A stretch of DNA of 64,000 bases, taken from Brachypodium distachyon. Its lineage: Eukaryota > Streptophyta > Magnoliopsida > Poales > Poaceae. The stretch covers positions 14,064,501 to 14,128,500 of the forward strand of contig NC_016132.3 of NCBI RefSeq assembly GCF_000005505.3, in the 5' to 3' direction. How positions within the stretch are numbered: the stretch's first letter is position 1; each line of letters starts with the position of its first letter. The translations under genes and the position numbers were made by a program. This document shows, one piece after another, positions 23,403 through 35,602 of the stretch. Under the pieces are notes generated by a model. It did not search any database. It was not told the origin of the DNA and was given only the letters and a program-made list of their open reading frames with translations.

Positions 23403-24943
23403 ATGGATTTTGCTGGGTCCACCGTGGATCCGGGGCCGGTGTTGCCGGATTTCAGACGCTGCGCTTTTGCCTCGCCCAGCCGTGGGACAAAATCGGTTCG
23501 TCACCTTAATCATAGCCGCTTTGTCGCACCGTCCTTCGCGTCCTAATTCCCGATATCTGGTTTTGAATTTGTTAATATGTTGTTCTCCTGGGATCAAATA
23601 GAGAGTTAGTGATGATCTGAATCACTATTTTACACCACAGGTACACCAGGAGGAAAGCTACGTGGACGCACTGGTGAAAGCGTCACTTCAGCTGGTGCGC
23701 AAGGGGTTGCCGGTTGAAGTTCAGTGCCATGGCGTGAGGATGCTTCTGGTCGTGAATTCTACTTTCCTTTATCGACCCAAAATCGTCCCTTATTTTATCG
23801 TGCTGCGATGCGACCCTTTTGAATGAACAAGAACTGAAATTTCCTTTGCTCCATTTCGGCATTAGGGGTTTTATATTTTGCTCTCTTATTGAACTCCAAA
23901 AAGTGAAGTATTTTGGTTTAATCCATAATTTAGTACCTTGTTATTATCCGGTAGACATAATGACATAATCTCTGGCTAGAGTCTAGGTTGATTCTTCTGT
24001 CGAAGGCATACCATAAAGGCAGCAGAATTGTTCCATTTTATTTCATTTTTACAGTAGGAGTTTGTTCATGGCTTTTATGAAATAAAATCTACTATCTTTG
24101 TAAACCCCACAATCATCTCGACAACATATCATCATTATTTGATGGCCACTGTTCTTTACATGGATAACCCAGTGTTCATTGAATGATACTTACCTTACCT
24201 GAGTACATTTACATAGTTAAACATGACCTTGGAGCAAATGTTATATTGATAACGGTGTTTCTTTTACCATTTGCTATCACACATACAGTACGATGCGCTC
24301 CTTTGTTTCCTGAGTTTTCGCCATACTTTCTGTGCAAAGCATCATGACACTCATTTGGTGTTACTAGCCAAATGCCCGTGCTTTACCACGGGTTCTACAA
24401 AGTCACAAAAACTTTCTAAAAAAACACGTGAACAATAAAAAATATGTTTTTGTTGCGAGAGAAATGAACCCCTGCAGCATCAGTTTGAAGTCATACCATC
24501 TTACCTAGCATGCGAGAATACAACAGCCTGGCTAGATAAGCACAGATCCATGCACAATTATATGGCAGAATTCACCTGAACCTTCTAAAAATGTCTAGCA
24601 TATAATAATAGAATATTTATCAATTTTATGTCTGGTCTGTTTTTTGCCATCTTCCCCAAATTGTTGCTAATTGGCTGTTTTCATAATAAACAAATTTTCA
24701 TTAGCACTAAATATTGTTTCTTCAGGGGGCTGCACGTCATCACCATTGGGCGGTGGCCAGCCACGTAGCGAAGCGGCTTTCCTATCCAGTTCCTTCCCCT
24801 CTCTCCTCACAAATCCAGCACGGGAGGCACGAGGCAGGAGGATCGAGGGCGTAGCTGGGGGCGGAGTAGTTTGGAGGTGCCCGACAGCCACCTCTCTAGT
24901 CTCTCTCTCTCTGCAAGTTTGTAGACGCTCGTACTTTTCTCTG

Positions 24944-25178
24944 GAGTAAATTGCACAGAACCACCACATTTCGGTGAGTTATCACGAAAACCACCGGTTT
25001 TCCTAATTTTCGTGAAGAACCACCCACATTCCGTGAAGTTTTAGCATTTTGCACTGATTCTTGGGTTTGCGGCGCGTAAGCAGATTTCTGACCGACCGGG
25101 CCCACCTGTCAGGTTGACCGGCCCGAGCCGGCGTTAGCTCCATCCGTTAGCGGCGTTTGTCCGTCCGAGCCGGACCAG
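24944..25178 (+). repeat. MULE left terminal inverted repeat
   Basis: 235 bp beginning GAGTAAATTGCACAGAACC and ending GAGCCGGACCAG; paired with 29902-30136. A third, orphan copy is at 56955-57160. Confidence 0.95.
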
Positions 25179-25302
25179 GTGAGCCAGTATGATAAGTGGA
25201 CCTAAGTGGACCGACCGGCCACTCTCTCCCCGACAGCTCGAGCTCCGTCTCCACGGTCCGCCGCCGCCGCCGTCTCAGTCGTCGCCCGAGCTCCGCCGCG
25301 CC

Positions 25303-25920
25303 ATGGTTTCCTGGACGAACACGAACGAGGAGTACATCTTGTACGACCCCCCCAACGAGGTTAGTACGCTGGACTGTACGGTTAGGGTTTGGGAATCTAG
25401 GTTAGGTTAGGTGTAGCAATTGAGGTCGCATCAACCCCAAGTTAATTTGGATTTTGTTCATGTAGCCACCACGTTGGATTCACATGCGAGAGTTCGCAGC
25501 TGGAGCCGGCGAGAATGTAGTTTGCCACTGCCTCTGCCTGGTTAAGATTCGGGTTGCTTACGAAGGGACTGACGCGGGACGACGCTTATTAGCATGTGGA
25601 TTTGAGGTGAGCAGGGTTGTTGTGCGTAATGTGTGAAATTTGTGAGTTGTGGCGACAATATTTTCATTTGGCAGGACGGGGTTAAGTGCAACTTCTACCA
25701 GTGGCTCGATCCTGAGTGGCCAGGACAAATGCAGCACGTGCTGACGAAGATGTGGGAAGAAATTGATGAACTGAAGCAGTCTAAACGGCATGAGATGCAT
25801 CGTTTGAATCAAAGGAACAGTGTCATGCATGAGCAAGTTAGGTTGGCAATGCAAGAGCTTGAGCAGGAAAAGAAGAAGGCAGAGGAGGAGAAGAAAATGG
25901 TAGAGGAAGAGAAGAAGTAG
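25303..25920 (+). CDS. MULE-borne GRF-type zinc finger / coiled-coil protein
   Basis: Three exons, 25303-25359, 25466-25606 and 25675-25920, join with GT-AG introns to 147 aa. Residues about 39-76 form a GRF zinc finger: VVCHCLCLVKI, then DAGRRLLAC (GR at 58-59, C63), then KCNFYQWLD (C71). The last about 60 residues are a charged coiled coil rich in K and E. GRF fingers bind single-stranded or structured nucleic acid in other proteins. The gene starts 125 bp inside the left TIR and converges with the transposase, which is the position of mudrB in maize MuDR, although the sequence is not like MURB. Beyond the TAG at 25918 the frame continues for about 20 codons broken only by TAG codons, so the C-terminus may have been longer. 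Function in transposition is unproven. Confidence 0.75.
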
Positions 25921-26528
25921 GCATAGAAGGCAAAGGTCAGGCTTGCAGAAGAGTTGCTTATGTTGGGGTTGTAGCTGAAATCAATGAAGATTTGAAGTAG
26001 TAATAATTTAGAACCTTGTCACTGTGGGATGTACTGTAATCCTTATTAAGAACCTGATGTATTAAATGTGAGACTCTGTTGTAATGTTCTAATATTTGTG
26101 AAACTCTAGTTGTTTTGTTTTATGTAATGGAAGTACTTCTGTGTTATTGGTATTTTGATTCACAACATGTTCAATTTCCTGAGTGTTGACAGCATATATG
26201 TTCAAATTCCTGAATGTTGACAGCATACATGTTCATTTTGCTGAATTTTGACAGCATAGAGAATTTTGACAGCATATATGTTCATTTTCTTGATATTTTG
26301 AAAGCATACAAACACAAATACACAGTTCCACATACAGAATCACACAAATGACAGGAAAAGATGCAAACCATAGTTCCAATGTTGCATACAACATCACATG
26401 TTGCTCACATCCAAGTTTTAGTCCACAAAATACAGCACACAGGCCATCATGTCAAATTGTCTCATACAACCATCATTACATTACACAAAAAGCATCGCTG
26501 TTTCATCTACCATCATCATCTTTACATT

Positions 26529-29325
26529 TCATTGACCATCATTGTTGCCATTGAGTCTCTCCCCTGTAGCAGAATACTTGTTATGTGATGCAGTAAAGTA
26601 CCTCCACATCCTGCTTCCTTCTATCCCAGGCCCTCCAGGCACAGTGTTGTAAGATCTTGTGTTAGCCTCCTGAGCTTGCCTGGGAGCAGTGAAACTTGAC
26701 CTAGCAGATCTTGCAGCTGTAGGTTGCCTTGCAGGTGCAGATCTTGCAGGAGCTGGTGCTGGTCTTGCTGCTGTTCTTGCTACAGGGGCAGGGGGTGATG
26801 CTGTTGTTTCGGTTCTTGTTGCTCCAGAACTAGGTCCAGCTGCACTATCTCCTAGCATTGATCTGTTTTGCTGTGTCAAGTAAATTCTATTGTTAGTGCT
26901 GTTGTACATGAAAGCAGTAATAGATGCAAACCATGGAAATGCAGATTACCTGATGCTTGTTTCTCCTAATGAGCAGTTGAGGCTTCAATGGAAGACTACA
27001 ATTTGTGTACCTGTGCCCCTGTCTTTTACGGTTGCTGCAAGTAATTGTTGCCATTCTGCTTGTTTCTTTGGGCTGAGGTGGTTCAAATTGTCCTGGCCTT
27101 CTTTTCTGCTTCTTTCTCCCTGGATGCCTTGTGAAGATTGGGGGATCAATGTCTCTTGTGTTTGTCTTTGTCCAAGCATGCTGACCAGGAACTGGGTACA
27201 CAATTGGGCTGTATGCTTCAATGTACATTGGTTTTTTGAAGAAAGCACTGACATAATCCTCTGGGTGTTGTTTAGCTTTGTAGATGGATGATATGGATGA
27301 TTACAAAGCATGCCTGTTATGTCCCACTTCCTGCAACCACATGTTCTTACTTCTAGGTTTACTGCATGGGTTTTCTCTCCACTGGTTACTTGCCAAAGAC
27401 CAGGACCAGCACACACCGGCACACAGAACTTGGAGAAATTCTTCTCATTTTCTAATCTTTCAGAGTAGGTTGGTGTGATTTCCCACCTACTAGATTGAAC
27501 ACCTTCTCTTTTGTTCTGAAACCTAATCATCAGCTTGGTTCTAATAACATCAATCATGGTGACTATTGGTTTGTTCCTCACATCTAAAATGAACCTATTG
27601 AACACCTCACTCAAGTTGTTAACCACTAGGTCTGTTTTGCAATTGGTATCCATTGCATGTCTTGCCCAAGCACTCACAGGGATTTTTGATAACCATGCCC
27701 AAGCATCCTCAGATTCAGCTTTCATGTTTTCCATTGCAATATCATGGTTATGTTTGGTGTAGGCATAACTAGCAGCATACATGTACTTCTTAAGATCTCC
27801 TCCCCTAAAGCCAGCTGTTTGAAAATTAGCATGCATGTGCCTAAGGCAGTATTTTTGATCACAATTTGGAAATATCTTTTTTACAGCATTTAAAAGTCCC
27901 TGTGATAACAGTAAAATAGACCATGATTTTCATTTAACAGTAATAAATTTGTATTTAGCACTAATGATTTGCATTTAACAGTAATGATTTGCATTTAACG
28001 GTACCTTTTGTCTGTCTGATATGATGGTCCAATTGCCATACTGCCCACTTTCCCCACCAAGAGCATACTTGAGTTGTTGTAGGAACCAACACCAAGAAGA
28101 TATATCCTCCTTCCCCACCACTCCAAATGCAATTGGATAGATATTGTTGTTCCCATCTCTTCCGGTGGCAGCAAGGATCTGAGCTCCTGTTGTGAGCTTA
28201 ATAAAACAGCCATCTAGTCCTGATATGACAATATGGACACTGCATCCCTTCCAAAACCCTTCCAGTGGTCCCCCTAGACAGAAAAATAGATCATGAAATC
28301 TTGGATTAAGTATAGGGTTTGCTGTTGTTGCTTGTTCTTGGGTGTGCACAATGCATCTACTACCAGGGTTTGTATCAATCACTGTCTGAAGATAATCCCT
28401 TATCCTGGGGTACTGCTTCACATGATCCCCCAAGACAACATCTTTAGCTCTGCTTCTAGCTCTATAAGCCATATGCTTTGGTATGTCCACTCCAAACTTC
28501 TTCCTGGCATCATCAATAATTGTTGTAATCTTCATATTTGGGTGCGACCTCACATTGTCTTCATAAACTTTGCTAAGCCACTTGGAATTGACCCTGGAGG
28601 TTTCTTTTGTCACACCACAAGAGTGGTTCAGCTGTATCTTTCTTATGCAACATGTTCTCTTGTCCCACTTGGGAGGCCACCATATAGAAAGGACATCCAG
28701 CTTGGTTGCAGCAAACAATGACTCTGTCCTTGCAGTTTCTGTGATACCTGTAGTTCCTACTCTGCTTGACATGCAAGTTTACCAAAGCATTTCTGAACTG
28801 ATAGACATCAGTGAAACAAAGTTTATGGCAGAACTATACTTCAGGATTCAGTCTATCCTCATTATACCATATCCTCTCTTTCATCTTCTTCCCCCTTGGT
28901 TTATTCCTAATGGGCGCAACAAAACCTAGCAACTCTGCACCATCATCCTCTTTCTCATCAAGAGGGCCAGGGTCAGTGTCTTCATCTGAAGATGGCATGA
29001 AATCTGGCTCTTCAACCCTCTCAGCTGCTGAATGTGACCTCAAAGTGGGTCCTTTTAGCTTGGTCTTCTTCATCTTCTTTGGTAGTTCTTCTGGAACTGC
29101 TTCTGCCTCATTGCCCATCTCCAACTCAGTCCACTGAACATCATATATATCCTCTTCTTTTGTATCCCCTTCACAGTGATGCAAAGGATCTTCCTGCTGC
29201 ATCCTCATTGTACGTAAAAAACTTTGCACATTCTCTTCATCAGACTGTCTCAACTGCTCTGCATACAATGGGTTCCTCTAATACTCACCCATGTCAATCT
29301 CTATGCTGTCATCACTGTCAGATAA
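26529..29325 (-). pseudogene. MuDR-type MULE transposase, disabled
   Basis: From the 5' side the minus strand reads an acidic N-terminal region, a MuDR N-terminal domain (VCCNQAGCPFYMVAS), the MULE transposase core (VISGLDGCFIKLTTGAQILAA, then WCWFLQQL and WTIISDRQKG), a SWIM zinc finger (CGCRKWDITGMLCNH) and a Pro/Ala/Arg-rich tail ending at 26529. A normal intron lies at 27900-28004. Lesions: in-frame TAG at 29278-29280 and 28834-28836, a 1-base insertion in a run at about 28671, and a 1-base deletion at 27296/27297 just after the SWIM finger. This copy cannot encode a full transposase. The true start codon, upstream of 29325, was not identified. Confidence 0.88.
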
Positions 29326-29493
29326 ACCGTGGGTTCAGTCCTATCAGGTTCTCGAATCTAACATCTGAACGACCCAGTTGCTTTTTCACCGTGGGTTCAG
29401 TCCCATCGAAACGCATTACGATTGACCAAATTTCATCATCTAAGCTGCATATAGTAAACCCTTAATTACTACCTACCAACTTTCCCCAAATCA

Positions 29494-29574
29494 AAACCCT
29501 AGAAATCGCAGCTACTCAAACCCTAGAAATCGCAGCTACTCAAACCCTACAAATTGCAGCTACTCAAACCCTAG
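29494..29574. repeat. 24-bp tandem repeat with telo-box motifs
   Basis: Three 24-bp units (starts 29494, 29518 and 29542) plus a partial fourth (29566) each begin AAACCCTA, the plant telo-box core, and contain GCAGCTACTC. They lie in the 5' region of the transposase gene. Further single AAACCCTA motifs lie on the minus strand at about 29890 and near 25383. Confidence 0.8.
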
Positions 29575-29901
29575 AATAAGCAATTTGGGTCACATACCTG
29601 GCATCACCCAGCGAATCCGTCCAATGCTTCGTCTCTAGCGACCCAACGAACGCGGACATAACTGACCCGCCACCGAGTGACTCCTAAGCTACCGCCGCTT
29701 GCGACGCTTGTGTCGACGGAGCGGAGAAGACGAAGGACAACGGCTCGAGCCAGTCCATGTCGCCTCCTTCAGCTTCGTCGACGCCTTCTCCGCCGCTGCA
29801 ACCGCCACCGGTAGCCGTCGCATCAAATCGCCGGCGACGGGAGAGGAGTGGAGAGAAAGAGATGGGCGGGTCTGAGACTCAGTCGGGTCTAGGGTTTACA
29901 A

Positions 29902-30136
29902 CTGGTCCGGCTCGGACGGACAAACGCCGCTAACGGACGGAGCTAACACCGGCTCGGGCCGGTCAACCTGACAGGTGGGCCCGGTCAGTCAGAAACCTGC
30001 TTACGTGCCGCAAACCCAAGAATCAGTGCAAAATGCTAAAACTTCACGGAATGCCGGTGGTTCTTCGCGAAAATTAGGAAAACCGGTGGTTTTCGTGATA
30101 ACTCACCGAAATGTGGTGGTTCTGTGCAATTTACTC
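29902..30136 (-). repeat. MULE right terminal inverted repeat
   Basis: 235-bp inverse of 24944-25178, ending CAATTTACTC at the element boundary. It is the presumed promoter of the leftward transposase gene. Confidence 0.95.
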
Positions 30137-30510
30137 CTTTTCTCTGAGGTCGCCGGAGCACAGCAGCCGGCAACTGGCGAGGACAGGGCCACCTGCCCAA
30201 CACTCTCTCCACGTCTTTCTATGTAAATTTATTCTAACTTTTTCCAGATTTTTTTCTTCCAAATTTCTTGCCCCATCCCGTTCCATTCGAGACACAGAGA
30301 AGGTGTGGTTGGTCGAATCTTCCATCGGCGGCGCCCCGAGTTGAACCGCGATGTGCAGTCTGGACTGGCAAGGCCATGGTGGGGGTGGGGGAGAGCAGGA
30401 GAGTTGCGTGGACGCGGTGGGTATAGTGGGACCCACCTGTCCGCGCGGTGCGTGATAGGGCAGGCGACGAACCACGACCGGCCACCACCAACTCGCTCTT
30501 TTATGTGGTA

Positions 30511-30622
30511 CTCCCTCCGTTTCATAATTCTTGTCTCAAATTTGCTCAAAAATGGATGTATCTGTTTCTAAAAAGTGTCTAGATACATGTAAGATTTCGA
30601 CAAGAATTATGGAAGGAGGTAG
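30511..30622. mobile_element. Stowaway MITE within the HASTY-like locus
   Basis: Ends CTCCCTCCGTTTCATAATT and AATTATGGAAGGAGGTAG with TA on each side (30509-30510 and 30623-30624). It lies in what would be an intron. Confidence 0.88.
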
Positions 30623-31424
30623 TATAAGATTGTGGAGCAGTAGTCTGTTACCATGCACAACATTAACATGTTATCATGTTTGTACTTGCAGCATTTGCTA
30701 TGCTTTAGGAAGGAGGAACTCAGCGGCACAAAAGTGGCCGACTTAAGAAAGGTTCTTGTTGGGTCCCTTGATGATATGGTTCTAATGGATGCTACACATA
30801 TCTTTGATGACCCAACAGAGAGCACAGTTAATCATAAGGAAAACAACAAGCATATGCGCTGCTTGCTTGTTGTGTTGGCTGCCACGGAAACAAATACTGT
30901 AGAAAATGATAAAGGTGAAACGCCCATACACTCCTGTTACAATATTTTTAATGCTTACTGCTTACACTCAGAATCTTGACTGATTACTGTGAATAATACA
31001 ATGAGTTCCTGTTTAGTAACTGAATTAAATAAATAATTTCTGAAGGGATCTGGGGAATCAGTAACAAAAGGGACCCAGATCAATTGTGCTCTGGTTGCTA
31101 ACAAGGATCTATGTATTGTTTACTTTCCTTTGTTTGAAAGTCCAGAGAAATGTCATTAAAATCAATTAATAGCATGACCTGCTGGATTAGCTTGATCCTC
31201 CGAGTTCAATATGATGTACAAATGTATAAAAAAAAATACACGAAGCGTGGGAGTACCATATGTTCGATTGCAAAAATATCATGTGGTACGACCTTAGAAG
31301 TATTTATTTGCAATGTCAGATTTTGCGCTGTAGCAAAATTTTACCCAGCTGACCTTTTACAAACTTCTTATGTCTATTATTGTTGTTTTCTTCTTTCCTT
31401 TTCTACTTCAAAAAAAAATCAACC

Positions 31425-31660
31425 TGCGGGGGTAAGACAGCCCCAAGCATTTTGTTAAGAAGAACACCTTCTCACGTAGGTCGAGAAAACCCCAGCCCCA
31501 CAACCTGGGCCGGGTCTTAGACCTGTGCTTTGGCATGGGACAGACAAGGGGATTTTTTTTAACCCCAGCCTGAAATTCGCTCCCACAGGAGTCGAACCCA
31601 AGACCTGAGGAGTGCTACTGGGTAGCTAACCAACTCAGCTAGAGGCTTGGTCGCTTCTTT
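31425..31660 (-). mobile_element. tRNA-derived SINE-like element (Au-type)
   Basis: On the minus strand TAGCTGAGTTGGTT (A-box-like, about 31629-31642) precedes GGTTCGACTCC (B-box, 31588-31598), the internal RNA polymerase III promoter of tRNA-derived SINEs. No anticodon-arm structure supports a functional tRNA. Just downstream on the plus strand (about 31733-31775) a CTTGGGACTGAAAGGC/TTGTTG stretch resembles the 3' tail shared by grass SINEs and RTE LINEs, so two fragments in opposite orientation may be joined. Ends are approximate. Confidence 0.5.
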
Positions 31661-34600
31661 TTCTGCTTTCATTTACCTTCTTCGACTTTTCTTGCTAGTT
31701 TTTGCTGGTTTTTGTGGGTTTCAGCTCTAGCCTGCCCCAACTTTCTTGGGACTGAAAGGCTTTGTTGTTGTTTGATTGGTAGTAATTTGCTTTCCATAGT
31801 ATCGTGAATATGTTCTGTAAGAATCTATTTTGTGTTGGTGTGATAGTATTTCCCACCTGGCCACACGAACATATGTATGTGTGTTTCTGTGTTAACAGTA
31901 ACCTGGATCACTGCTTCAGCATCTGAAGATTTTTATGGTCTGCTGCGGTAACTAAAGATTTATGATAACAGGCCAGTGAATAGTCTATCAAACATAAATC
32001 TGTACTTTCTTATATTTCTACTTTTTATACATCCATAACTATATCTTGTTCTCGTGTGATTTAAAGATTTGTGTGTTGAGAAGATGTTATCTAACCTTGT
32101 AAAATTCATGCACGTTTTTATTTTTTCATTGTTCTTTGTCCTTCAGCAGGGGGAGAAGGAAGTCTCAACCCGCGATCCAACATCAGTACCAATTCAGAAT
32201 GTAGTAGTGGTAGAAGCAGCGGCATCTGGTTGAAACGTACAGTGGCAGCTTACCTGAGAACTATGGCTTTGTTCGATTTATGAGTTGTCAAGATAGAATT
32301 GGTGATATTGCTAATATTAATAATGCCTGCAAAGAATTTTTTGAGGTTGCTGACCCTGCAATGCTGGTAAGCCTATGCTCACTAACTTCTATGAGAAATA
32401 ACAATATAGCCTGTTGCTGCTTTTAATATATTAATATGCCTTTTATGTCTGATTGTTTCGAACAACTTGGAGAAAACAACTTTGCTTGTCTTCTAGGTAG
32501 TTGTTGAGAACAACTTCAATTAGATATACATATACCATTCCAGAACTGTTGCCATTACTCAACAATTCACTTCAGGTTGAATGACTCTTTAAGGGATTCC
32601 AGAATGATTTCTATTCCATTGGCATATGTTTCTGCTTTGCTAAAAGCATTTTAATGTGTGACAAATTATTTTACGGAGTGTACCTTTACTTTATTTGAAT
32701 CTTTTATATGTTCTGTTTCCTGTATGTTTCTTATTGATGATGCAGGCTAATGGTGAAATGATGTCTTGCCATCAAGGGAAGGGGAGAATTCTTATGGAGC
32801 ATAATATCATATGTCAAGCATTCCTTATTTTAATATCCTATTCAGGGTATGAAAGTTATTTGGTTTAAACTTCATTGAACTACTCTCTTCATCCCTAAAA
32901 ATATGCACAAGGATTTTAGACTGTGCACATTAAAATACTTGCATACTATGTGTATTTCTATCGTTGAGATTTGTGTCCAATGTTATACCATTGAGATTGT
33001 TACAAGTATTCAACATTTTTTATCTCTTAGAAGCGGAGCATTACCTCTTTTAACATGTACAAAATGTGATTGTTAACCTTATTCAGTTTCTTTCTTGACA
33101 GGATACATCAATACGAGGAAATACTTCCTTGCTTGCTTAGCCTTCTCAACAAAATTTGGACCTTACCGGACTGGAGAAATAAATATTTTCACCATGAGTC
33201 AGGGCTGACTTGTCTATTTTCTGATGGCCAGTTTTTGAAGATGGTATACTACCTGTTCAGATTCTGTGAGGTGGAGCTCAAAAGAAGCAGAATTGACGTG
33301 CTCACTGGTTTAAAATCTTGTGAACGTTACATATTAACCATTTTACCATTGATCCTCCCTCTGCTCTTGGAGGTAAATGTTGGCTATAGTTTAGCTTAGC
33401 AATGGTTTTTTATTATCACTGCTATTGGTAGGTGTTTAGAGTGTTGCAATAGATTTGTTGCACCATAGAAATTTGTGACCTCAATGTCTGACTTCTGTTC
33501 TTGCAAAAAACGTGCCTAATGTATGTCGGCCAATGTTTTCCGTTTTGCTAAACATGTTTGTGCAACTGTAAAGTACCAAACAGATCCTACAATTAATTAT
33601 TTAATTTTATCTGTTTATTTTCATTATAATTTCAGTCAATGTTTTGAATTTCAGCTGCTTCAATGCATACATGGACTTTCGTGTCCATCTGATGCTTATA
33701 ATGTGAAACAAGTGCGTGAAAGGGCCAAGTTATTTTGCAATTTGCACTAAGGACGAGGAAGGTTCCCAAGAAAAAGAGACAAGAGCATTGATAGAAGGAA
33801 TCAGAGAGAGTGGGTAGGTACGTTGCTTATACTATTTTGGATTTATTCTGCTCTTTTTTCTTTTCGTTTTTCATTGATGATGCCATGTTGGTAGTTGGAG
33901 AGCATCTGTACAAGTGCAGCGTTTGTGAGATTGTCATGGGATATTCAACTTGTGATTTTAGGGTAAAGTAACATGCATAGTATGTAGTTAGTACCACTTA
34001 ACTGTTTCCTTAGATGTGTCAAGGTTAAGATTAGATGTTTTCCTCAATGCCATCACTGATTTTGAGTTGTAAAAAATATTTATTCTAAATCTGAACAACC
34101 GCACAAGTTCTCTACCAGATCAATTACATGCACGCATGCACTCCTATACTTAAATACATCCGCGAAGGTCATTTGAAATAGGATAAGTACTGAGGTGTTG
34201 GAACAAAGCATCACCACCAGCAACTTAGGAACCGCACATCACAAGCGGGCCACCTAGGGGAACACTGGCCAACTTAAAATATTTTATTACTCAGATATGC
34301 CCCATCATTTTTATCAGTTATGATAATCATGTTGTTATTTTCTGTTTTTTTTTCTGCATAATTAATTTAGCTGTTTTGCAGGTACAAAGTGATTGGTTTA
34401 TGTGCATCTATTGAGGGTGCATTTCCATGGTTATTAAATGGCTCTATTTGTGTTGCTTTATCAAAATATTTGGAGCCACTGGAATTTAGACATTTGAGAA
34501 AACTTATCAAACATACAGTTATTCCTTTGATCAAGAATTGCCCCCGTGAATTCTGGGAGGAATGGGTGGACGTCTTTTTACAGCACTTACTAAGGCACTG

Positions 34601-35337
34601 TGGAAATATACTTTATCAATCATGGTTCAGGCTTCTGTACCATGGATGTGCTGGAGTACCACCCTATTTGGTGAACTGTGCGGATTAGAGGGAACAATGA
34701 ATACATTGGAAAGGGACATACTGCTTGAGTTCACTCGTGATTTTTCAGGTTTGCTTCAAGTTGTAGCGTTACCAGAGCAAAATAGAGCGCTTTCATTGTT
34801 GGATGTTGCTCAGGATATTGACTCCATGCGACCAACTTCTCTCTTTAGGTGCTAAATGTACTATAATCACCCTATTTTGATTTAATTAACCGTAGTATCT
34901 AATATTTTACTAACTTGCAGGTACCTTGTAATGAATGATGTCTTTGGGAAGTTGAGGATGAGCCTATTTGGTTACTTCGTGGGTGATGCAGCAACAGCTA
35001 AAGCCATTCCATTTTGCCGTGCTCTTGTTTGTCTTGCAGTGGATAGCAAAGATGCACGGCTTAGAGTATTTATTATGGATAATCTGCTCCCGTGTCTGAT
35101 CCAACGTCTAGATGATAAGCTGCCATGTGCAATTTGGCGCCTAAAATGTGAACTGAATTCAAGTGCAAGTAATGTTAGCAGTGACAAATTGAATTTGAGC
35201 GCAACCAATAATGTTCACAGGGACCTTGTTGTCCTTTGTCAAGAATTGTATACCTGTGCTTATGTGCAGAATCAGGCAAGTCGTCAACACTTTCGAGTGC
35301 ATAGTTATTTTACACAACCATTTTACAACTAGGTCCT

Positions 35338-35602
35338 GGAACAATTGATGTTCAATATTTGAACATCTTATTTTTATTGTTGGAACTTCCAATTCATTAG
35401 GATGGAACATCCCACGCAAAGGGTTGTCCCCGTAGAATTATTAACATGGTCCAATGACATATTTTGGACCAGGAACAATTTATGTTCAATACTGGAACAA
35501 TTGAGTCTTATGGTTGGAACGTTCAGTTTATTGGGATGGAACATCGAACACGCTCAGTTGAGTCAGTGCTATTAACATGTCCCATGCTATATTTTGGATG
35601 GT
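35338..35602. repeat. Imperfect tandem duplication (~133 bp x 2) in a HASTY-like intron
   Basis: Copy 1 (from about 35338) and copy 2 (from about 35471) share GGAACAATT, ATGTTCAATA, GGATGGAACATC, TATTAACATG and CATATTTTGGA-like words in the same order. They are diverged by substitutions. They fill most of the intron that starts with GC at 35276. Confidence 0.7.

Larger units (their letters stand above)
24944..30136. mobile_element. Complete Mutator-like element (MULE), 5193 bp
   Basis: The element has inverted 235-bp termini (24944-25178 and 29902-30136) that begin GAGTAAATTGCAC and differ at only about ten positions with no length difference. It is flanked by exact 10-bp direct repeats CTTTTCTCTG (24934-24943 and 30137-30146). 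Inside, a GRF zinc-finger gene reads rightward from the left TIR and a MuDR-type transposase reads leftward from the right TIR, so the two converge. It sits inside the HASTY-like locus. Confidence 0.95.

Noticed and set aside
31566..31650. Functional tRNA gene on the minus strand
   Set aside because: A- and B-box words are present, but no cloverleaf with an anticodon arm and paired acceptor stem could be drawn; a SINE fits better.
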